A DNA stretch of 64,000 bases from Pseudomonas sp. MYb327. Lineage in GTDB: Bacteria; Pseudomonadota; Gammaproteobacteria; Pseudomonadales; Pseudomonadaceae. Location: the NCBI RefSeq assembly GCF_040438925.1, contig NZ_CP159258.1, forward strand, positions 5,293,001 through 5,357,000, in the 5' to 3' direction. A program made the position numbers and the translations under genes. Every line of letters begins with the position of its first letter. Position 1 is the stretch's first letter. Below the pieces are notes generated by a model. It was not told where the DNA came from, did no database searches, and saw only the letters and a list, made by a program, of their open reading frames with translations. This document shows positions 1 through 9,129 of this stretch, piece after piece.

Positions 1-1240
1 GCAGGCGCACGGACAGGCACACCAGGTTCGGGTATTCGGCGTAGGCGCCGTCGTAGCTTGGGTCGTGCTGGAAGCGCAGCGCGGTGGACAGTTCTTCGGG
101 CATGTCCCAGTAGCGCATCAGCCATGCGCCGATCTGTTCGCGGCTGATGCCCAGCAGGTGTTGCTCGATGTAGCTGTGGCACAGGTGCGGGTTGACCTCC
201 AGGTGGCGGCAGATCAGCGAGAAGTGTGGCGGGAACACGTGGGCCAGCAGCAGGTAACCGAAGTTGTGCAGCAGGCCGGCCAGGTAGGTCAGTCCGGCTT
301 CCGGACGCTGGGCGCGCGGCATGGCGCGGGTCAGGCCTTCGATGACGGCGGCGGTGTAGATCGATTGCTGCCAGTACGGCGTGGCGTGTTGCGGGTGGTC
401 CTTGGGCAGGCTCAGGGTTTTGCCCAGGGCCAGGCCGAGTGCCAGGTTGATCACCAGGTCGAAACCCAGCACGCGCACGATGGCGTCTTCCACTGAACGA
501 ATCTTGCCCGGCGAGGCGTAGTACGGCGACGCCGCCCAGCTCACCACTTGCGCGGCCAGTGCCGGGTCGGTTTCGACCACGCTGGTGATGTCGTCGATGG
601 TGGCGTTGGGGTCGACGCGCAGTTTGATGATCTTCTGCGCGGTTTCGGCCAGCGGTGGAATTTCGATGGTCGCTTCCAGGCGTTGCTGGATGCGTCGCGC
701 GGTGAACGCTTGAACGGCCTGAGTGATTTCCTCGCGGTCATCGTCGGGGCGGTCGAGGTTCGGGCGGATGCTGGTCAGCGCTTCGCCGAAGTTGGCGGCA
801 CTGGCTTTGTTCAGCATGGATTTGAAGGCTTCGCTGGTGATTTCCAGCAGCACGCCCGGCTCGCCCGAGTTGACCAGCACCATCGGTTCACGCAGCAGGC
901 TTTCTTCGTACAGGCACGGTGAGCTGGTGAGTGACGGCAGGCCGGGCAACAGGCTCAGGTTGTGCTTGCCGAGCATCTTTTCCAGGCGTTCAGTCGGCAC
1001 GGCAGTGAGTCGGCGCCCGGTGAGTTCGGTGAGGCGATTGAGGTCCAGCAATTGGCTCTGCGGGAACAGCACCATCAGCGCGCCGACGGCGTCATCGAGC
1101 AGTACGGCCTGGACCTTGCGCGCCGGGTTCAAGCCGTGATGGTCGAGAACCTCTTCGTAGGCGATGCCCATTTTGTTCAGTAACAGCCGAATGACCGACG
1201 GCGCGTGCGGGGTAGCGGGTGCGAGGGCAACTTCGGTCAT
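1..1240 (-). CDS. YbaK-like / HDOD two-domain protein (3' end beyond window)
   Basis: The reading frame opens at the ATG at 1240 and continues off the left edge, so about 413 codons are seen and the C-terminus is missing. Residues 1-150 resemble the YbaK/ProX aminoacyl-tRNA deacylase fold. From about residue 210 the chain is an HDOD domain, with the phrases ETAQKIIKLRVDP and LAGLLHNFGYLL. The second residue of the HD pair is Asn, which is normal for HDOD proteins and argues against phosphohydrolase activity. Such fusions are common in pseudomonads as signalling proteins of poorly known role. It sits directly upstream of recG on the same strand, 78 bp away. Confidence 0.8.
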   Translation of the reverse strand, partial: MTEVALAPATPHAPSVIRLLLNKMGIAYEEVLDHHGLNPARKVQAVLLDDAVGALMVLFPQSQLLDLNRLTELTGRRLTAVPTERLEKMLGKHNLSLLPGLPSLTSSPCLYEESLLREPMVLVNSGEPGVLLEITSEAFKSMLNKASAANFGEALTSIRPNLDRPDDDREEITQAVQAFTARRIQQRLEATIEIPPLAETAQKIIKLRVDPNATIDDITSVVETDPALAAQVVSWAASPYYASPGKIRSVEDAIVRVLGFDLVINLALGLALGKTLSLPKDHPQHATPYWQQSIYTAAVIEGLTRAMPRAQRPEAGLTYLAGLLHNFGYLLLAHVFPPHFSLICRHLEVNPHLCHSYIEQHLLGISREQIGAWLMRYWDMPEELSTALRFQHDPSYDGAYAEYPNLVCLSVRL

Positions 1241-1318
1241 GGTCTGTATCCGTTCTAAAACAATTGCAGGAGTATAACCAGCTTGCTTAAACCCATCGCT
1301 CACAAACTGCGACGGTGC

Positions 1319-3394
1319 TCACACTTGGCCGTATTGCTGCCCATGGCGTAACCAACGATCCAGCAGGGGGCTGACATGGTCGGGCCAGCGCTCTAGCAAT
1401 GCTTGCGCGGCGTCTCGCACGGCGGGTAGCAGGTCGGCGTCGCGCATCAGGTCCGCGACTTTGAATTGAAGCAGACCAGTCTGCCGCGTGCCGAGCATTT
1501 CACCGGGGCCGCGCAGTTCGAGGTCTTTTTCGGCGATGACAAAACCGTCGTTTGTTTCGCGCATGATACCCAGGCGCTGACGACCGATTTGCGACAGCGG
1601 CGGGTGGTAGAGCAGCACGCAATGGCTGGCGGCGCTGCCCCGCCCCACACGACCGCGCAACTGGTGCAGTTGGGCGAGGCCAAGGCGTTCGGGGTTTTCG
1701 ATGATCATCAGGCTGGCGTTGGGCACGTCCACACCGACTTCGATCACGGTGGTGGCGACCAGCAGCTGCAAGTTGCCCGCCTTGAATTCGGCCATCACTG
1801 CGGCTTTCTCGACGGGTTTCATGCGTCCGTGGATCAGCCCGACCTTCAACTCGCCGAGGGCGGCGGTGAGGTCTTCGTAAGTGGTTTCGGCAGCCTGGCA
1901 GGTCAGCTCTTCCGACTCTTCGATCAGCGTGCACACCCAATAAGCCTGACGCCCTTCGGCACAGGCGCCGCGCACCCGTTCGATGACTTCGACGCGCCGG
2001 GTGTCGGTGATCAGCACGGTGTTCACCGGGGTTCGGCCGGGCGGCAATTCGTCGAGGATCGAGGTGTCGAGGTCGGCGTAGGCGCTCATGGCCAGCGTGC
2101 GCGGGATCGGTGTGGCGGTCATGATCAGCTGATGCGGGCACATCCGTCCGCCGACGCCTTTCTGCCGCAACGCCAGCCGCTGTTGCACACCGAAGCGGTG
2201 CTGTTCGTCGATGATCACCAGCGCCAGGTTCTTGAATTGCACTTCGTCCTGGAACAGCGCGTGGGTGCCGACCACCATCGGCGTGCCGCCGGCGATTTGT
2301 TCCAGCGCCGCCACGCGGTTCTTGCCTTTTAGCTTGCCAGCCAGCCATGCGACCTCGATGCCCAGCGGTTCGAGCCAGCGCTTGAAGGTGATGAAGTGTT
2401 GTTCGGCGAGAATCTCGGTGGGCGCCATCAGCGCCACTTGGTACCCGGCCTCCAGCGCTTGCAACGCGGCGAGGGCGGCCACCACGGTTTTACCCGCGCC
2501 AACGTCGCCCTGGATCAGCCGCAGCATCGGTTCGTGCTGACTCAGGTCGTAGGCGATTTCATTGCCGACCCGTTGCTGCGCGCCGGTCGGCGAGAAGCCG
2601 AGGTTGGCCAGGTATTTGGCCGGCAGCTTCGTGGCTTTCGGCATCGCCGGTGCGCGTAGCGAGCGCATGCTTTCGCGCAGGCGTTGCTGGGACAGTTGAT
2701 GAGTCAGCAGTTCTTCGAAAGCCAGACGATGCTGCGCCCAGTGATGACCCAAGGCGAGTTCGTCGACATCGGCATCGGCGGGTGGGTTGTGCAAGTAGCG
2801 GATCGCATCGGCCAGTGGCGCCAGTTGATAGTCCCGGGCCAGTTCATTCGGTAGCCAGTCGGGCAGGCTGCTCGGGCCGAGCAAAGTCAGGGTTTGCATG
2901 CACAGTTGGCGCAAGCGCTGCTGCGTCAGGCCCTCGGTGAGCGGGTACACCGGCGTCAGGGTTTCATCCACCGGCGGTGGTTCGTCACCGGTGATGGCGC
3001 GGTATTCCGGGTGGTAGATTTCCAGTCCCGAGGCGCCGGGCCGCGCTTCGCCGTAGCAACGAATCCGCGTGCCACGCTTGAGGCCTTCTTTCTGTGCGTT
3101 GCTGAAATGGTAGAAGCGCAGACTGAGCCCGCCGGTGCCGTCTTGCAGGCGCACCACCAGGCTGCGGCGTCGGCCCATGACCACATCGGCGCCGCTGACG
3201 GTGCCTTCGATCACCGCGTCCTGGCCTGGGCGCAGCGCGCCGATCGGAACTACCCGAGTGCGGTCCTGATAACGCAGCGGCAGGTGAAACAGCACATCCT
3301 GAAGATTTTCCAGGCCGACCTTGGCCAGTTTTTCGGCCATTGCTTCGCCGACACCCTTGAGTGCCGTCACCGACACGTGCGACAACTCAGTCAT
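1319..3394 (-). CDS. recG: ATP-dependent DNA helicase RecG
   Basis: A 691-residue protein of normal family length. The N-terminal wedge/OB domain (about 1-180) is followed by a superfamily-2 helicase core: Walker A GDVGAGKT near residue 295, DEQH box IIDEQHRFG near 395, and TATPIPRTL. The C-terminal helicase domain holds the QLRGRVGRG motif. RecG is a cytoplasmic branch-migrating helicase that remodels stalled forks and Holliday junctions. It starts 9 bp after the oxyR stop, and the oxyR-recG pair is a known pseudomonad operon. The peroxide regulator may therefore be co-transcribed with this repair enzyme. Confidence 0.97.
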   Translation of the reverse strand: MTELSHVSVTALKGVGEAMAEKLAKVGLENLQDVLFHLPLRYQDRTRVVPIGALRPGQDAVIEGTVSGADVVMGRRRSLVVRLQDGTGGLSLRFYHFSNAQKEGLKRGTRIRCYGEARPGASGLEIYHPEYRAITGDEPPPVDETLTPVYPLTEGLTQQRLRQLCMQTLTLLGPSSLPDWLPNELARDYQLAPLADAIRYLHNPPADADVDELALGHHWAQHRLAFEELLTHQLSQQRLRESMRSLRAPAMPKATKLPAKYLANLGFSPTGAQQRVGNEIAYDLSQHEPMLRLIQGDVGAGKTVVAALAALQALEAGYQVALMAPTEILAEQHFITFKRWLEPLGIEVAWLAGKLKGKNRVAALEQIAGGTPMVVGTHALFQDEVQFKNLALVIIDEQHRFGVQQRLALRQKGVGGRMCPHQLIMTATPIPRTLAMSAYADLDTSILDELPPGRTPVNTVLITDTRRVEVIERVRGACAEGRQAYWVCTLIEESEELTCQAAETTYEDLTAALGELKVGLIHGRMKPVEKAAVMAEFKAGNLQLLVATTVIEVGVDVPNASLMIIENPERLGLAQLHQLRGRVGRGSAASHCVLLYHPPLSQIGRQRLGIMRETNDGFVIAEKDLELRGPGEMLGTRQTGLLQFKVADLMRDADLLPAVRDAAQALLERWPDHVSPLLDRWLRHGQQYGQV

Positions 3395-3403
3395 GACGCT
3401 TGC

Positions 3404-4333
3404 TTAGCCCGCCACCACCGGCGCCGATGGTTTGGCCACCGAGCACAGGCGAATGGAGTCAGCGAGGATTTCAATGGCTTTCGGACGCGGGAAGCTTGCA
3501 CGCCAGGCGATGGCCACGGTGCGAAACGGCACAGGCGCCGACAGCGGTCGAACTTCAATCACGCCGGGAGCGTAGTGATGGCTGTCCACCGCTGACAGCG
3601 GCAGGATCGAGATGCCGAGACCGGACGCAACCATGTGGCGAATGGTTTCCAGGGAGCTCGATTCCACGGTGGTGTGCTTGGCGCCGTCGTTGCCTTTGGT
3701 CAAGGTCGGGCAGGCTTCCAGCACTTGATCGCGGAAGCAGTGGCCTTCGCCGAGCAGCAACAGGCTCTTGTCGTTGAGCAGGCCGGCATCAATGGTTTCT
3801 TTTTGCGTCCACGGGTGCTGTGCCGGCATCAAGACGTAGAACGGTTCGTCGTAGAGTTGCAGGGTCAGCACATCCGCTTCATTGAACGGCAGCGCGATGA
3901 TGATCGCGTCGAGTTCGCCGTTGCGCAGCTTGTCACGCAGGATGTGGGTGAAGTTTTCTTCGATGTACAACGGCATCTGCGGGGCGACCCGGTGCAGTTG
4001 CGGAATCAGGTGCGGGAACAGATACGGGCCAACGGTGTAGATCGCGCCGACTTTCAGCGGAGCGGTCAGTTGGTTCTTGCCTGCTTGCGCCAGTTCGCGA
4101 ATGCCTTGGGCCTGTTCCAGGACTTTCTGCGCCTGGGCCACAATGCCTTCGCCGACCGGAGTCAGGCGGACGGCGCTTTTGCTGCGCTCGAAAATCAGCA
4201 CACCGAGTTCGTCTTCAAGCTTTTTCACGCCCACCGACAGGGTCGGCTGGCTGACGTGGCAACGCTCAGCCGCGTGGCCGAAGTGCTGCTCTTGGGCGAG
4301 GGTAACGATGTAGCGTAATTCTGTGAGAGTCAT
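3404..4333 (-). CDS. oxyR: LysR-type hydrogen peroxide sensor OxyR
   Basis: A 309-residue LysR-type regulator. The winged helix-turn-helix is at residues 1-60 (HVSQPTLSVGVKKLE) and the substrate/redox domain spans about 90-300. The two redox cysteines are in place: C199 in GEGHCFRDQ and C208 in LEACP, the same numbering as in E. coli OxyR. Peroxide oxidises C199, a C199-C208 disulfide forms, and antioxidant genes are activated. The ATG at 4333 gives the standard N-terminus MTLTELRYIV. It is followed closely by recG. Confidence 0.96.
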   Translation of the reverse strand: MTLTELRYIVTLAQEQHFGHAAERCHVSQPTLSVGVKKLEDELGVLIFERSKSAVRLTPVGEGIVAQAQKVLEQAQGIRELAQAGKNQLTAPLKVGAIYTVGPYLFPHLIPQLHRVAPQMPLYIEENFTHILRDKLRNGELDAIIIALPFNEADVLTLQLYDEPFYVLMPAQHPWTQKETIDAGLLNDKSLLLLGEGHCFRDQVLEACPTLTKGNDGAKHTTVESSSLETIRHMVASGLGISILPLSAVDSHHYAPGVIEVRPLSAPVPFRTVAIAWRASFPRPKAIEILADSIRLCSVAKPSAPVVAG

Positions 4334-4451
4334 AGCAAGCGTCCATGAAGTTGCGGGCCAAGCATACCGCCTGCAATCGATAGACGCACGTTATCAGACA
4401 GTATGTGTTGAGTGACACCGGGCAATGCGTGTTTGCCGATTCCAGATATGC

Positions 4452-4473
4452 AAAAGGCACCTTTCGGTGCCTT
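4452..4473 (-). terminator. Rho-independent terminator of exbB-exbD-tonB
   Basis: Perfect 8-bp stem (AAGGCACC at 4454-4461, GGTGCCTT at 4466-4473) with a 4-nt loop. Read on the minus strand it runs into a short T tract. It lies about 120 bp beyond the tonB stop and before the oxyR start, so it should insulate the two units. Confidence 0.75.
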
Positions 4474-4491
4474 GAGCAAATCGATCATCCC

Positions 4492-4584
4492 CTGTAGGAG
4501 CTGGCTTGTCGGCGATGACGTCATAACATCCAGCATCGTCGCGGGCTGATACATCAGCTATCGCTGGCAAGCCAGCTCCTACAG
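4492..4584. repeat. REPIN (paired inverted REP, CTGTAGGAGC type)
   Basis: Two inverted REP copies (CTGTAGGAGCTGGCTTG at 4492 and CAAGCCAGCTCCTACAG ending at 4584) flank a short non-conserved spacer. It lies between the tonB stop and the tonB terminator. Confidence 0.9.
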
Positions 4585-4593
4585 GGGCGGTTA

Positions 4594-5343
4594 CTAGCGC
4601 CGGCGTTTTTCCAGCGAATACACAAACGGTGCAACAATTTCGATCGAGCCGTTGGTCAGCATGTCCGACGGTGGCTTGGGCAGTGGTTGGGCGCGGCGGA
4701 TCATGTCCAGGGTCGCCCGATCCAGATCGGCAGTTCCGGAGGGGCTCACCAATTCGAACGACAACACATTGCCTTCAGCGTCCACGACAAAGCGCAGTCG
4801 GTTCAAACCTTCCTTGCCCCGCGACTGGGCACTGGCCGGGTACTTTTTGTACTTGGCCAAATGCGCGAGCAACGTGCCCTCCCAACTGGCTTTGGCAGCT
4901 ACTTGAGCAGCTGATGGGCCTGGGGCTGGCTGAGCGGATTTCTCCGTTGGCGCCGGCGTTGGTGGTGCTTCGCTCGGTTTCGCCTCGGACGGCTTTTCCT
5001 TCGGCGGCTCGGGCTTTTTCTCCACAGGCTTGGGCGGTTGAGGCTTGGGCTTGGGTTTGACCGGTTTCGGTACTGCGATCTCGGCCTTTGGCGCTTCAGC
5101 GAGCTTCGGAATCGGCAATTCTTCAACCGGAGCCGGTGGCTGCGGTGGTGTGACGACCTTCGGCGGTGCGGGCGGTGGCGGGGCAGGAATCGGTGCCAGC
5201 TCGACCATCATTGCCTGAGGCGGCAATTCGATAGGCGGGCGAGCCGTCCAGTTCACAGCCAGCGCGATGGCCAGCGCGTGAACACCCAGCACCACGGCCA
5301 GGCTACCGCTGTAACGCGTCAGCTTATGGCGCGTGTTGATCAT
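4594..5343 (-). CDS. tonB: Energy transducer TonB
   Basis: A 249-residue TonB. One N-terminal signal-anchor helix spans about 12-32. A long Pro/Lys/Glu-rich periplasmic spacer spans about 45-150 with many PKP and PEP repeats, and a C-terminal TonB domain spans about 155-249 (YPASAQSRGKEG, then LRFVVDAEGNV). It transmits proton-motive force from ExbB/ExbD to outer-membrane receptors for siderophores and other ligands. Its start overlaps the exbD stop by 4 bp, indicating translational coupling. Iron control is likely from family knowledge, but no convincing Fur box was found. Confidence 0.95.
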   Translation of the reverse strand: MINTRHKLTRYSGSLAVVLGVHALAIALAVNWTARPPIELPPQAMMVELAPIPAPPPPAPPKVVTPPQPPAPVEELPIPKLAEAPKAEIAVPKPVKPKPKPQPPKPVEKKPEPPKEKPSEAKPSEAPPTPAPTEKSAQPAPGPSAAQVAAKASWEGTLLAHLAKYKKYPASAQSRGKEGLNRLRFVVDAEGNVLSFELVSPSGTADLDRATLDMIRRAQPLPKPPSDMLTNGSIEIVAPFVYSLEKRRR

Positions 5344-5768
5344 TTCTTGACTGCCGTCTCGAGGCCGACCAGACCAACCTTCAGGTAGCCAGCGGAGCGC
5401 AGGTTGTCCATCACGCTCATCAGGTCGCCGTAGTCCACGCCTTTGTCGGCCTGGAAGAAGATCGTCGTGTCTTTCTTGCCCTGGGTCTTGGCGTCGAGTG
5501 TGGCGCCGAGTGCTTCGGCCTTCACTTCGTCTTCACCGAGGAACAGGCGTTGGTCAGCCTTGACGCTGAGGAACACTGGTTTTTCTGGCCGCGGCGCCGG
5601 TTTGGCGGTGGAGGCGGGCAGGTCGACCTTGATGTCCACGGTGGCCAATGGAGCGGCCACCATGAAGATGATCAACAACACCAGCATCACGTCGATGAAC
5701 GGCGTGACGTTGATTTCGTGATTCTCGGCCAGATCGTCGTCTGCGCCTTCTTTCAAATGCAGGCCCAT
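5340..5768 (-). CDS. exbD: TonB-system biopolymer transport protein ExbD
   Basis: A 142-residue protein with a short cytoplasmic N-terminus, one transmembrane helix (about 23-43) and a periplasmic domain. The essential membrane aspartate is visible as D26 in NVTPFIDVMLV and corresponds to E. coli ExbD D25. With ExbB it forms the proton channel that powers TonB. It starts 6 bp after the exbB stop and overlaps tonB by 4 bp. Confidence 0.96.
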   Translation of the reverse strand: MGLHLKEGADDDLAENHEINVTPFIDVMLVLLIIFMVAAPLATVDIKVDLPASTAKPAPRPEKPVFLSVKADQRLFLGEDEVKAEALGATLDAKTQGKKDTTIFFQADKGVDYGDLMSVMDNLRSAGYLKVGLVGLETAVKK

Positions 5769-5774
5769 GGCCGA

Positions 5775-6749
5775 TTACCCCACTTTCACCATGTGCGGTT
5801 GCGAGCTGCGCTCAGGCTGGTGGTCGAGGTCGCGGCTGACCAGCAGCAGGACTTCTGCCGACGCGTCGGACACCTGCGCCTTGTACCCGGCGATGGAGCG
5901 GGCAAATACGTTGTAGATCACCACCGCAGGAATCGCCGCGACCAGACCCAGCGCGGTCGCCAGCAAGGCTTCGGCGATGCCTGGAGCGACGACGGCGAGG
6001 TTGGTGGTCTGTGTTTTGGCGATGCCGATGAAGCTGTTCATGATGCCCCACACGGTGCCAAACAGGCCCACGAACGGTGCAGTGGAACCGATGGTGGCGA
6101 GGACGCCGGTGCCGCTGCTCATGTTGCGACCGCAGGCAGCCACCAGGCGCTCAAGGCGGAAGCTGACGCGTTCCTTGATGCCTTCTTTCTCGCGGCTGCT
6201 GGCCGACAGGTGCATTTCTTCCAGGGCATCATGGACCAGCAGGTTGGCAAGGGTGCCTGGTCTGGTCGCAGTAGCGCTGGCTTCTTTCAGCGTGGTGGCT
6301 TTTTTCAGGTGGACGATCTCGTTGCGCAGACGACGCTTGGCGCCCATCAGCTCAAAGCCTTTGGCGATCCAGATGGTCCAGGTGATGATCGATGCGATGG
6401 CCAGGCCGATCATCACGATTTTCACAATGATGTCGGCGTTCTGGTACATGCCCCATGGCGACAAGTCGTGTGCCATGCCGAGCGTGTTGTTGGCTTCGAG
6501 GACTTCAGGAACGTCTTCGCCGAGGGCTTCTGAAGCCGGTGTTGCCTGGGCCGGGTCAGTCGCGGCAGGCGCTGCAGCCGGGGTAGCATGGTCGGCCGGT
6601 GCGGATGTTGCAGCGGCCGGGGTGGCTGGCGCTTGTGCGTCAGCGAATGCGGCGGTTGGGGCCAGCATCAGGCTGAGCAGCAGGGCGGCCACCGCGCTCC
6701 AGGCGCGAGGTCGTTTGGTTGGCGAAGCGGAGAGTTGATTGCGTGTCAT
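5775..6749 (-). CDS. exbB: TonB-system biopolymer transport protein ExbB
   Basis: A 324-residue ExbB of the long pseudomonad type. A signal peptide (about 1-36, ending AFADA) precedes an Ala/Pro/Thr-rich periplasmic extension (about 37-90). A MotA/TolQ/ExbB membrane core follows, with helices near 108-132, 225-250 and 270-295 (STAPFVGLFGTVWGIM). The frame stays open upstream to 7028. The ATG at 6749 is chosen because it gives the signal peptide and because 6939 onward is another gene on the opposite strand. First gene of exbB-exbD-tonB. Confidence 0.94.
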   Translation of the reverse strand: MTRNQLSASPTKRPRAWSAVAALLLSLMLAPTAAFADAQAPATPAAATSAPADHATPAAAPAATDPAQATPASEALGEDVPEVLEANNTLGMAHDLSPWGMYQNADIIVKIVMIGLAIASIITWTIWIAKGFELMGAKRRLRNEIVHLKKATTLKEASATATRPGTLANLLVHDALEEMHLSASSREKEGIKERVSFRLERLVAACGRNMSSGTGVLATIGSTAPFVGLFGTVWGIMNSFIGIAKTQTTNLAVVAPGIAEALLATALGLVAAIPAVVIYNVFARSIAGYKAQVSDASAEVLLLVSRDLDHQPERSSQPHMVKVG

Positions 6750-6824
6750 GCTGGCCGGACCTGAGAGAAAAAAACGGGTTATGTTCTTCCAGGCCTCGAA
6801 GGGCCGAGAACAAAAGTGGCGCGT

Positions 6825-6843
6825 ATTATTGCAAGTAATTCTT
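6825..6843 (-). promoter_or_regulatory. Weak Fur-box-like element upstream of exbB
   Basis: This AT-rich stretch, about 80 bp before exbB, matches the 19-bp Fur consensus at roughly half its positions and contains an imperfect CAAG-N5-CTTG inverted repeat. It is proposed mainly because TonB systems are usually iron-regulated. The match itself is weak. Confidence 0.28.
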
Positions 6844-6938
6844 GTTAACAGAAGTAATAGAGTCTCTTTTTTTCCTGCATTGCTAGCCGCTCGTCCATTG
6901 CCGGCGCTAGTCTGTCCGTTTCCAAGGGGAGTTTTCTG

Positions 6939-7796
6939 ATGTCCGCGCCTTCTGTTTTGATCGCCGGTTGCGGTGATGTCGGTAGTCGTCTGGCGACGCA
7001 ATTGGTGGCTTCCGGGTGGGAAGTTCATGGCCTGCGACGTGACGTTTCACGCCTGCCCGAGGGTGTGATTGGCGTTGCCGGCGATTTATTTAATAAAGAC
7101 TGTCCGGCGACCTGGCCAATTGGCGCCGTGGATTACCTGGTGTATTGCGCCGCCGCCACCGATCACGATGAGGCCGGTTACCGCGCGGCTTACGTGGAAG
7201 GTTTGCAACATGTGCTGGAGTGGCTGAACGACTATGGGCAAGTGCCCAATCGCATTTTGTTCGTTTCCAGTAGCAGCGTTTACGGTCAGCAGGAAGGCGA
7301 GTGGGTCGACGAGACGTCACCCGCCATAGCGGCAGGATATTCAGGGCGAGTGATGCTCGAAGCCGAACAAATTGCGCTCAACAGCGGCATCCCGGCCAGT
7401 ATCGTGCGCTTGACCGGTATCTACGGCCCGGGCCGTGAGTGGTTGCTGACTCAGGTCCGCCGGGGTTACCGCGTGGTGGTGGATCCACCGTTGTATGCCA
7501 ACCGGATTCATGCCGATGACGCCGCGGGGCTGATGGCCTGCCTGCTTGGGGCTGACCGGCGTGGGGTGAAGCTGGATGATATCTACATCGGCGTCGATGA
7601 CGCGCCAGCCGCTTTGGCCGATGTGGTGGGCTGGTTGCGTGAGTATCTGGGCGTGACGGACTGGGCTGAGGATGCCAGCGTGCGACGTACCGGGAGCAAG
7701 CGTTGCAGCAATGCTCGGGCGAAAGCGTTGGGCTGGACTCCAGCGTATCCGAGCTTTCGCGAAGGTTATGCGGCGATTCTTGAAGGGCGCTGCTGA
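6939..7796 (+). CDS. NAD-dependent epimerase/dehydratase (atypical extended SDR)
   Basis: A 285-residue Rossmann protein. The nucleotide-binding glycines are G10, G12 and G15 in IAGCGDVG. Later motifs include VSSSSVYG, at the position of the SDR serine/tyrosine region, and LTGIYGPGR. The substrate is unknown. These YeeZ-like proteins are usually annotated as NAD(P)-dependent oxidoreductases or sugar-nucleotide epimerases. It is divergent from exbB across a 189-bp gap, with an AAGGGGAG ribosome site before the ATG. Confidence 0.85.
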   Translation: MSAPSVLIAGCGDVGSRLATQLVASGWEVHGLRRDVSRLPEGVIGVAGDLFNKDCPATWPIGAVDYLVYCAAATDHDEAGYRAAYVEGLQHVLEWLNDYGQVPNRILFVSSSSVYGQQEGEWVDETSPAIAAGYSGRVMLEAEQIALNSGIPASIVRLTGIYGPGREWLLTQVRRGYRVVVDPPLYANRIHADDAAGLMACLLGADRRGVKLDDIYIGVDDAPAALADVVGWLREYLGVTDWAEDASVRRTGSKRCSNARAKALGWTPAYPSFREGYAAILEGRC

Positions 7797-7806
7797 CACC
7801 CGCATC

Positions 7807-7896
7807 CTGTAGGAGCCGGCTTGCTGGCGAAAGGTCGTTACATTCAACATCAATGTTGGTTGTTACGCCGCTTTCGCCAGCAAGCTGGCTCCTACA
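7807..7896. repeat. REPIN (CTGTAGGAGC type)
   Basis: CTGTAGGAGCCGGCTTGCTGGCGA at the left is matched by an inverted copy ending CTCCTACAG at 7896, with an AT-richer middle. It lies between two convergent genes and may act as their terminator. Confidence 0.9.
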
Positions 7897-7916
7897 GAGT
7901 TCAGTTCAAGTTCGGG

Positions 7917-8657
7917 TTACTGTTTTTCCAGCAACCACTTGCGGTCACCCGGCGTGAACGAAGGCATTTCGTCCGCCTGGGCGGTGTTCACGGTCTGGAA
8001 AATCTCCAGTTCCTTGCCTTTGCGCGCAAAGATCCAGGCATTTCCTTGCCCGTTGAGTTGCAGCCACATGTTGTCGTTGCCGCCGCTCATCGATGCGCAA
8101 TCACCTGCCAGGCACAGGGCATAGCGATCGCTGCCCGGCAAGCCAGTCACCTGGCCATCGGCCTGGAACTGCACGGTATTGCCTTCGCCGGGGCCGCTGA
8201 CGACTTTCCAGCTGCCGCCCATGTAGGCTGAATACAGTGCGCGTTCGAAGCTGGCGCCGAGTGGCGCGCCATCCGGCACTGGAACCGATGCGCGGTCGAA
8301 GACCTGGGCGGGTTCGTTATCGGTCGCGGCCTGGCTCAGTTGCTTGCCGTCGCGTTTCAGCTCGCTGCCGGAGCTGCCATAAAAGTCGATTTTCCAGGCG
8401 CCGGACTCTTCACCCAACAGCTTGCCGTCGACATTCTCAAAACCATTGGTGTAGCGGGCCTGGCCGGCCTTGGTGTTGACGTCCCATTCCAGGTTCGGAC
8501 CATAGGCCTGGAGCGCTTCACGCAGGGGGGCGCCTTTGGATGCAGCATCAATCGCCGCCTGATTGATCCAGGTGCCGCTGATGTCACGGCTGGCAGGGTC
8601 GCTGGCACATCCGCCCAAAATCAGGGCGAGCAGCGAGAGAGCAAGCGCTTTGCGCAT
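7917..8657 (-). CDS. Predicted lipoprotein with two similar beta-rich halves
   Basis: A 246-residue protein with a lipoprotein signal peptide; the lipobox LGGC puts the lipidated Cys at residue 17. Two halves appear related. One starts at GTWIN near residue 28 and the other at GSWKV near 148. Each begins with a Gly-x-Trp strand and later carries a Trp/Asn-rich strand, resembling small lipocalin-like barrels. I do not recognise a characterised function. It is probably a periplasm-facing lipoprotein of pseudomonads, and it stands alone. Confidence 0.75.
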   Translation of the reverse strand: MRKALALSLLALILGGCASDPASRDISGTWINQAAIDAASKGAPLREALQAYGPNLEWDVNTKAGQARYTNGFENVDGKLLGEESGAWKIDFYGSSGSELKRDGKQLSQAATDNEPAQVFDRASVPVPDGAPLGASFERALYSAYMGGSWKVVSGPGEGNTVQFQADGQVTGLPGSDRYALCLAGDCASMSGGNDNMWLQLNGQGNAWIFARKGKELEIFQTVNTAQADEMPSFTPGDRKWLLEKQ

Positions 8658-8724
8658 GGTGGAATCCTTTCAAGCTTTCTTTACAGCAGAGCAGTCGGCG
8701 CAGCCTGAGGCCGCGCCGTACGCA

Positions 8725-9105
8725 TTACTCGATGACCAGGATGGCATCCATTTCAACCTGCGAACCCTTAGGCAGGGCGGCAACACCGATGGCGGCGCGC
8801 GCTGGGTAAGGCTGGTCGAAGTATTTGCCCATGATCTCGTTGACCTTGGCGAAGTGGCTCAGGTCGGTGAGGAAGATGTTCAGCTTGACGATGTCCTTGA
8901 ACGAACCACCGGCAGCTTCAGCCACGGCCTTGAGGTTCTCGAACACCTGGACGGTCTGGGCTTCGAAGCCTTCAACCAGTTCCATGGTTTTTGGGTCCAG
9001 AGGAATTTGACCCGACATGTAAACGGTGTTGCCAGCCTTGATCGCCTGGGAGTAAGTACCGATGGCGGCCGGGGCCTTGTCGCTGGTGATAACAGTCTTG
9101 GTCAT
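8725..9105 (-). CDS. ridA: RidA family 2-iminobutanoate/2-iminopropanoate deaminase
   Basis: A 126-residue RidA/YjgF protein of standard length. The family signature is clear: GQIPLDP near residue 35, and the active-site Arg in [12 protein letters not shown] followed by VEMDAI. RidA hydrolyses reactive enamine/imine intermediates released by PLP enzymes. It lies 24 bp downstream of spoT on the same strand, a conserved arrangement in pseudomonads, so the two are probably co-transcribed. Confidence 0.94.
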   Translation of the reverse strand: MTKTVITSDKAPAAIGTYSQAIKAGNTVYMSGQIPLDPKTMELVEGFEAQTVQVFENLKAVAEAAGGSFKDIVKLNIFLTDLSHFAKVNEIMGKYFDQPYPARAAIGVAALPKGSQVEMDAILVIE

Positions 9106-9129
9106 GGATGACTCCTTGTAGGGGTGGGA

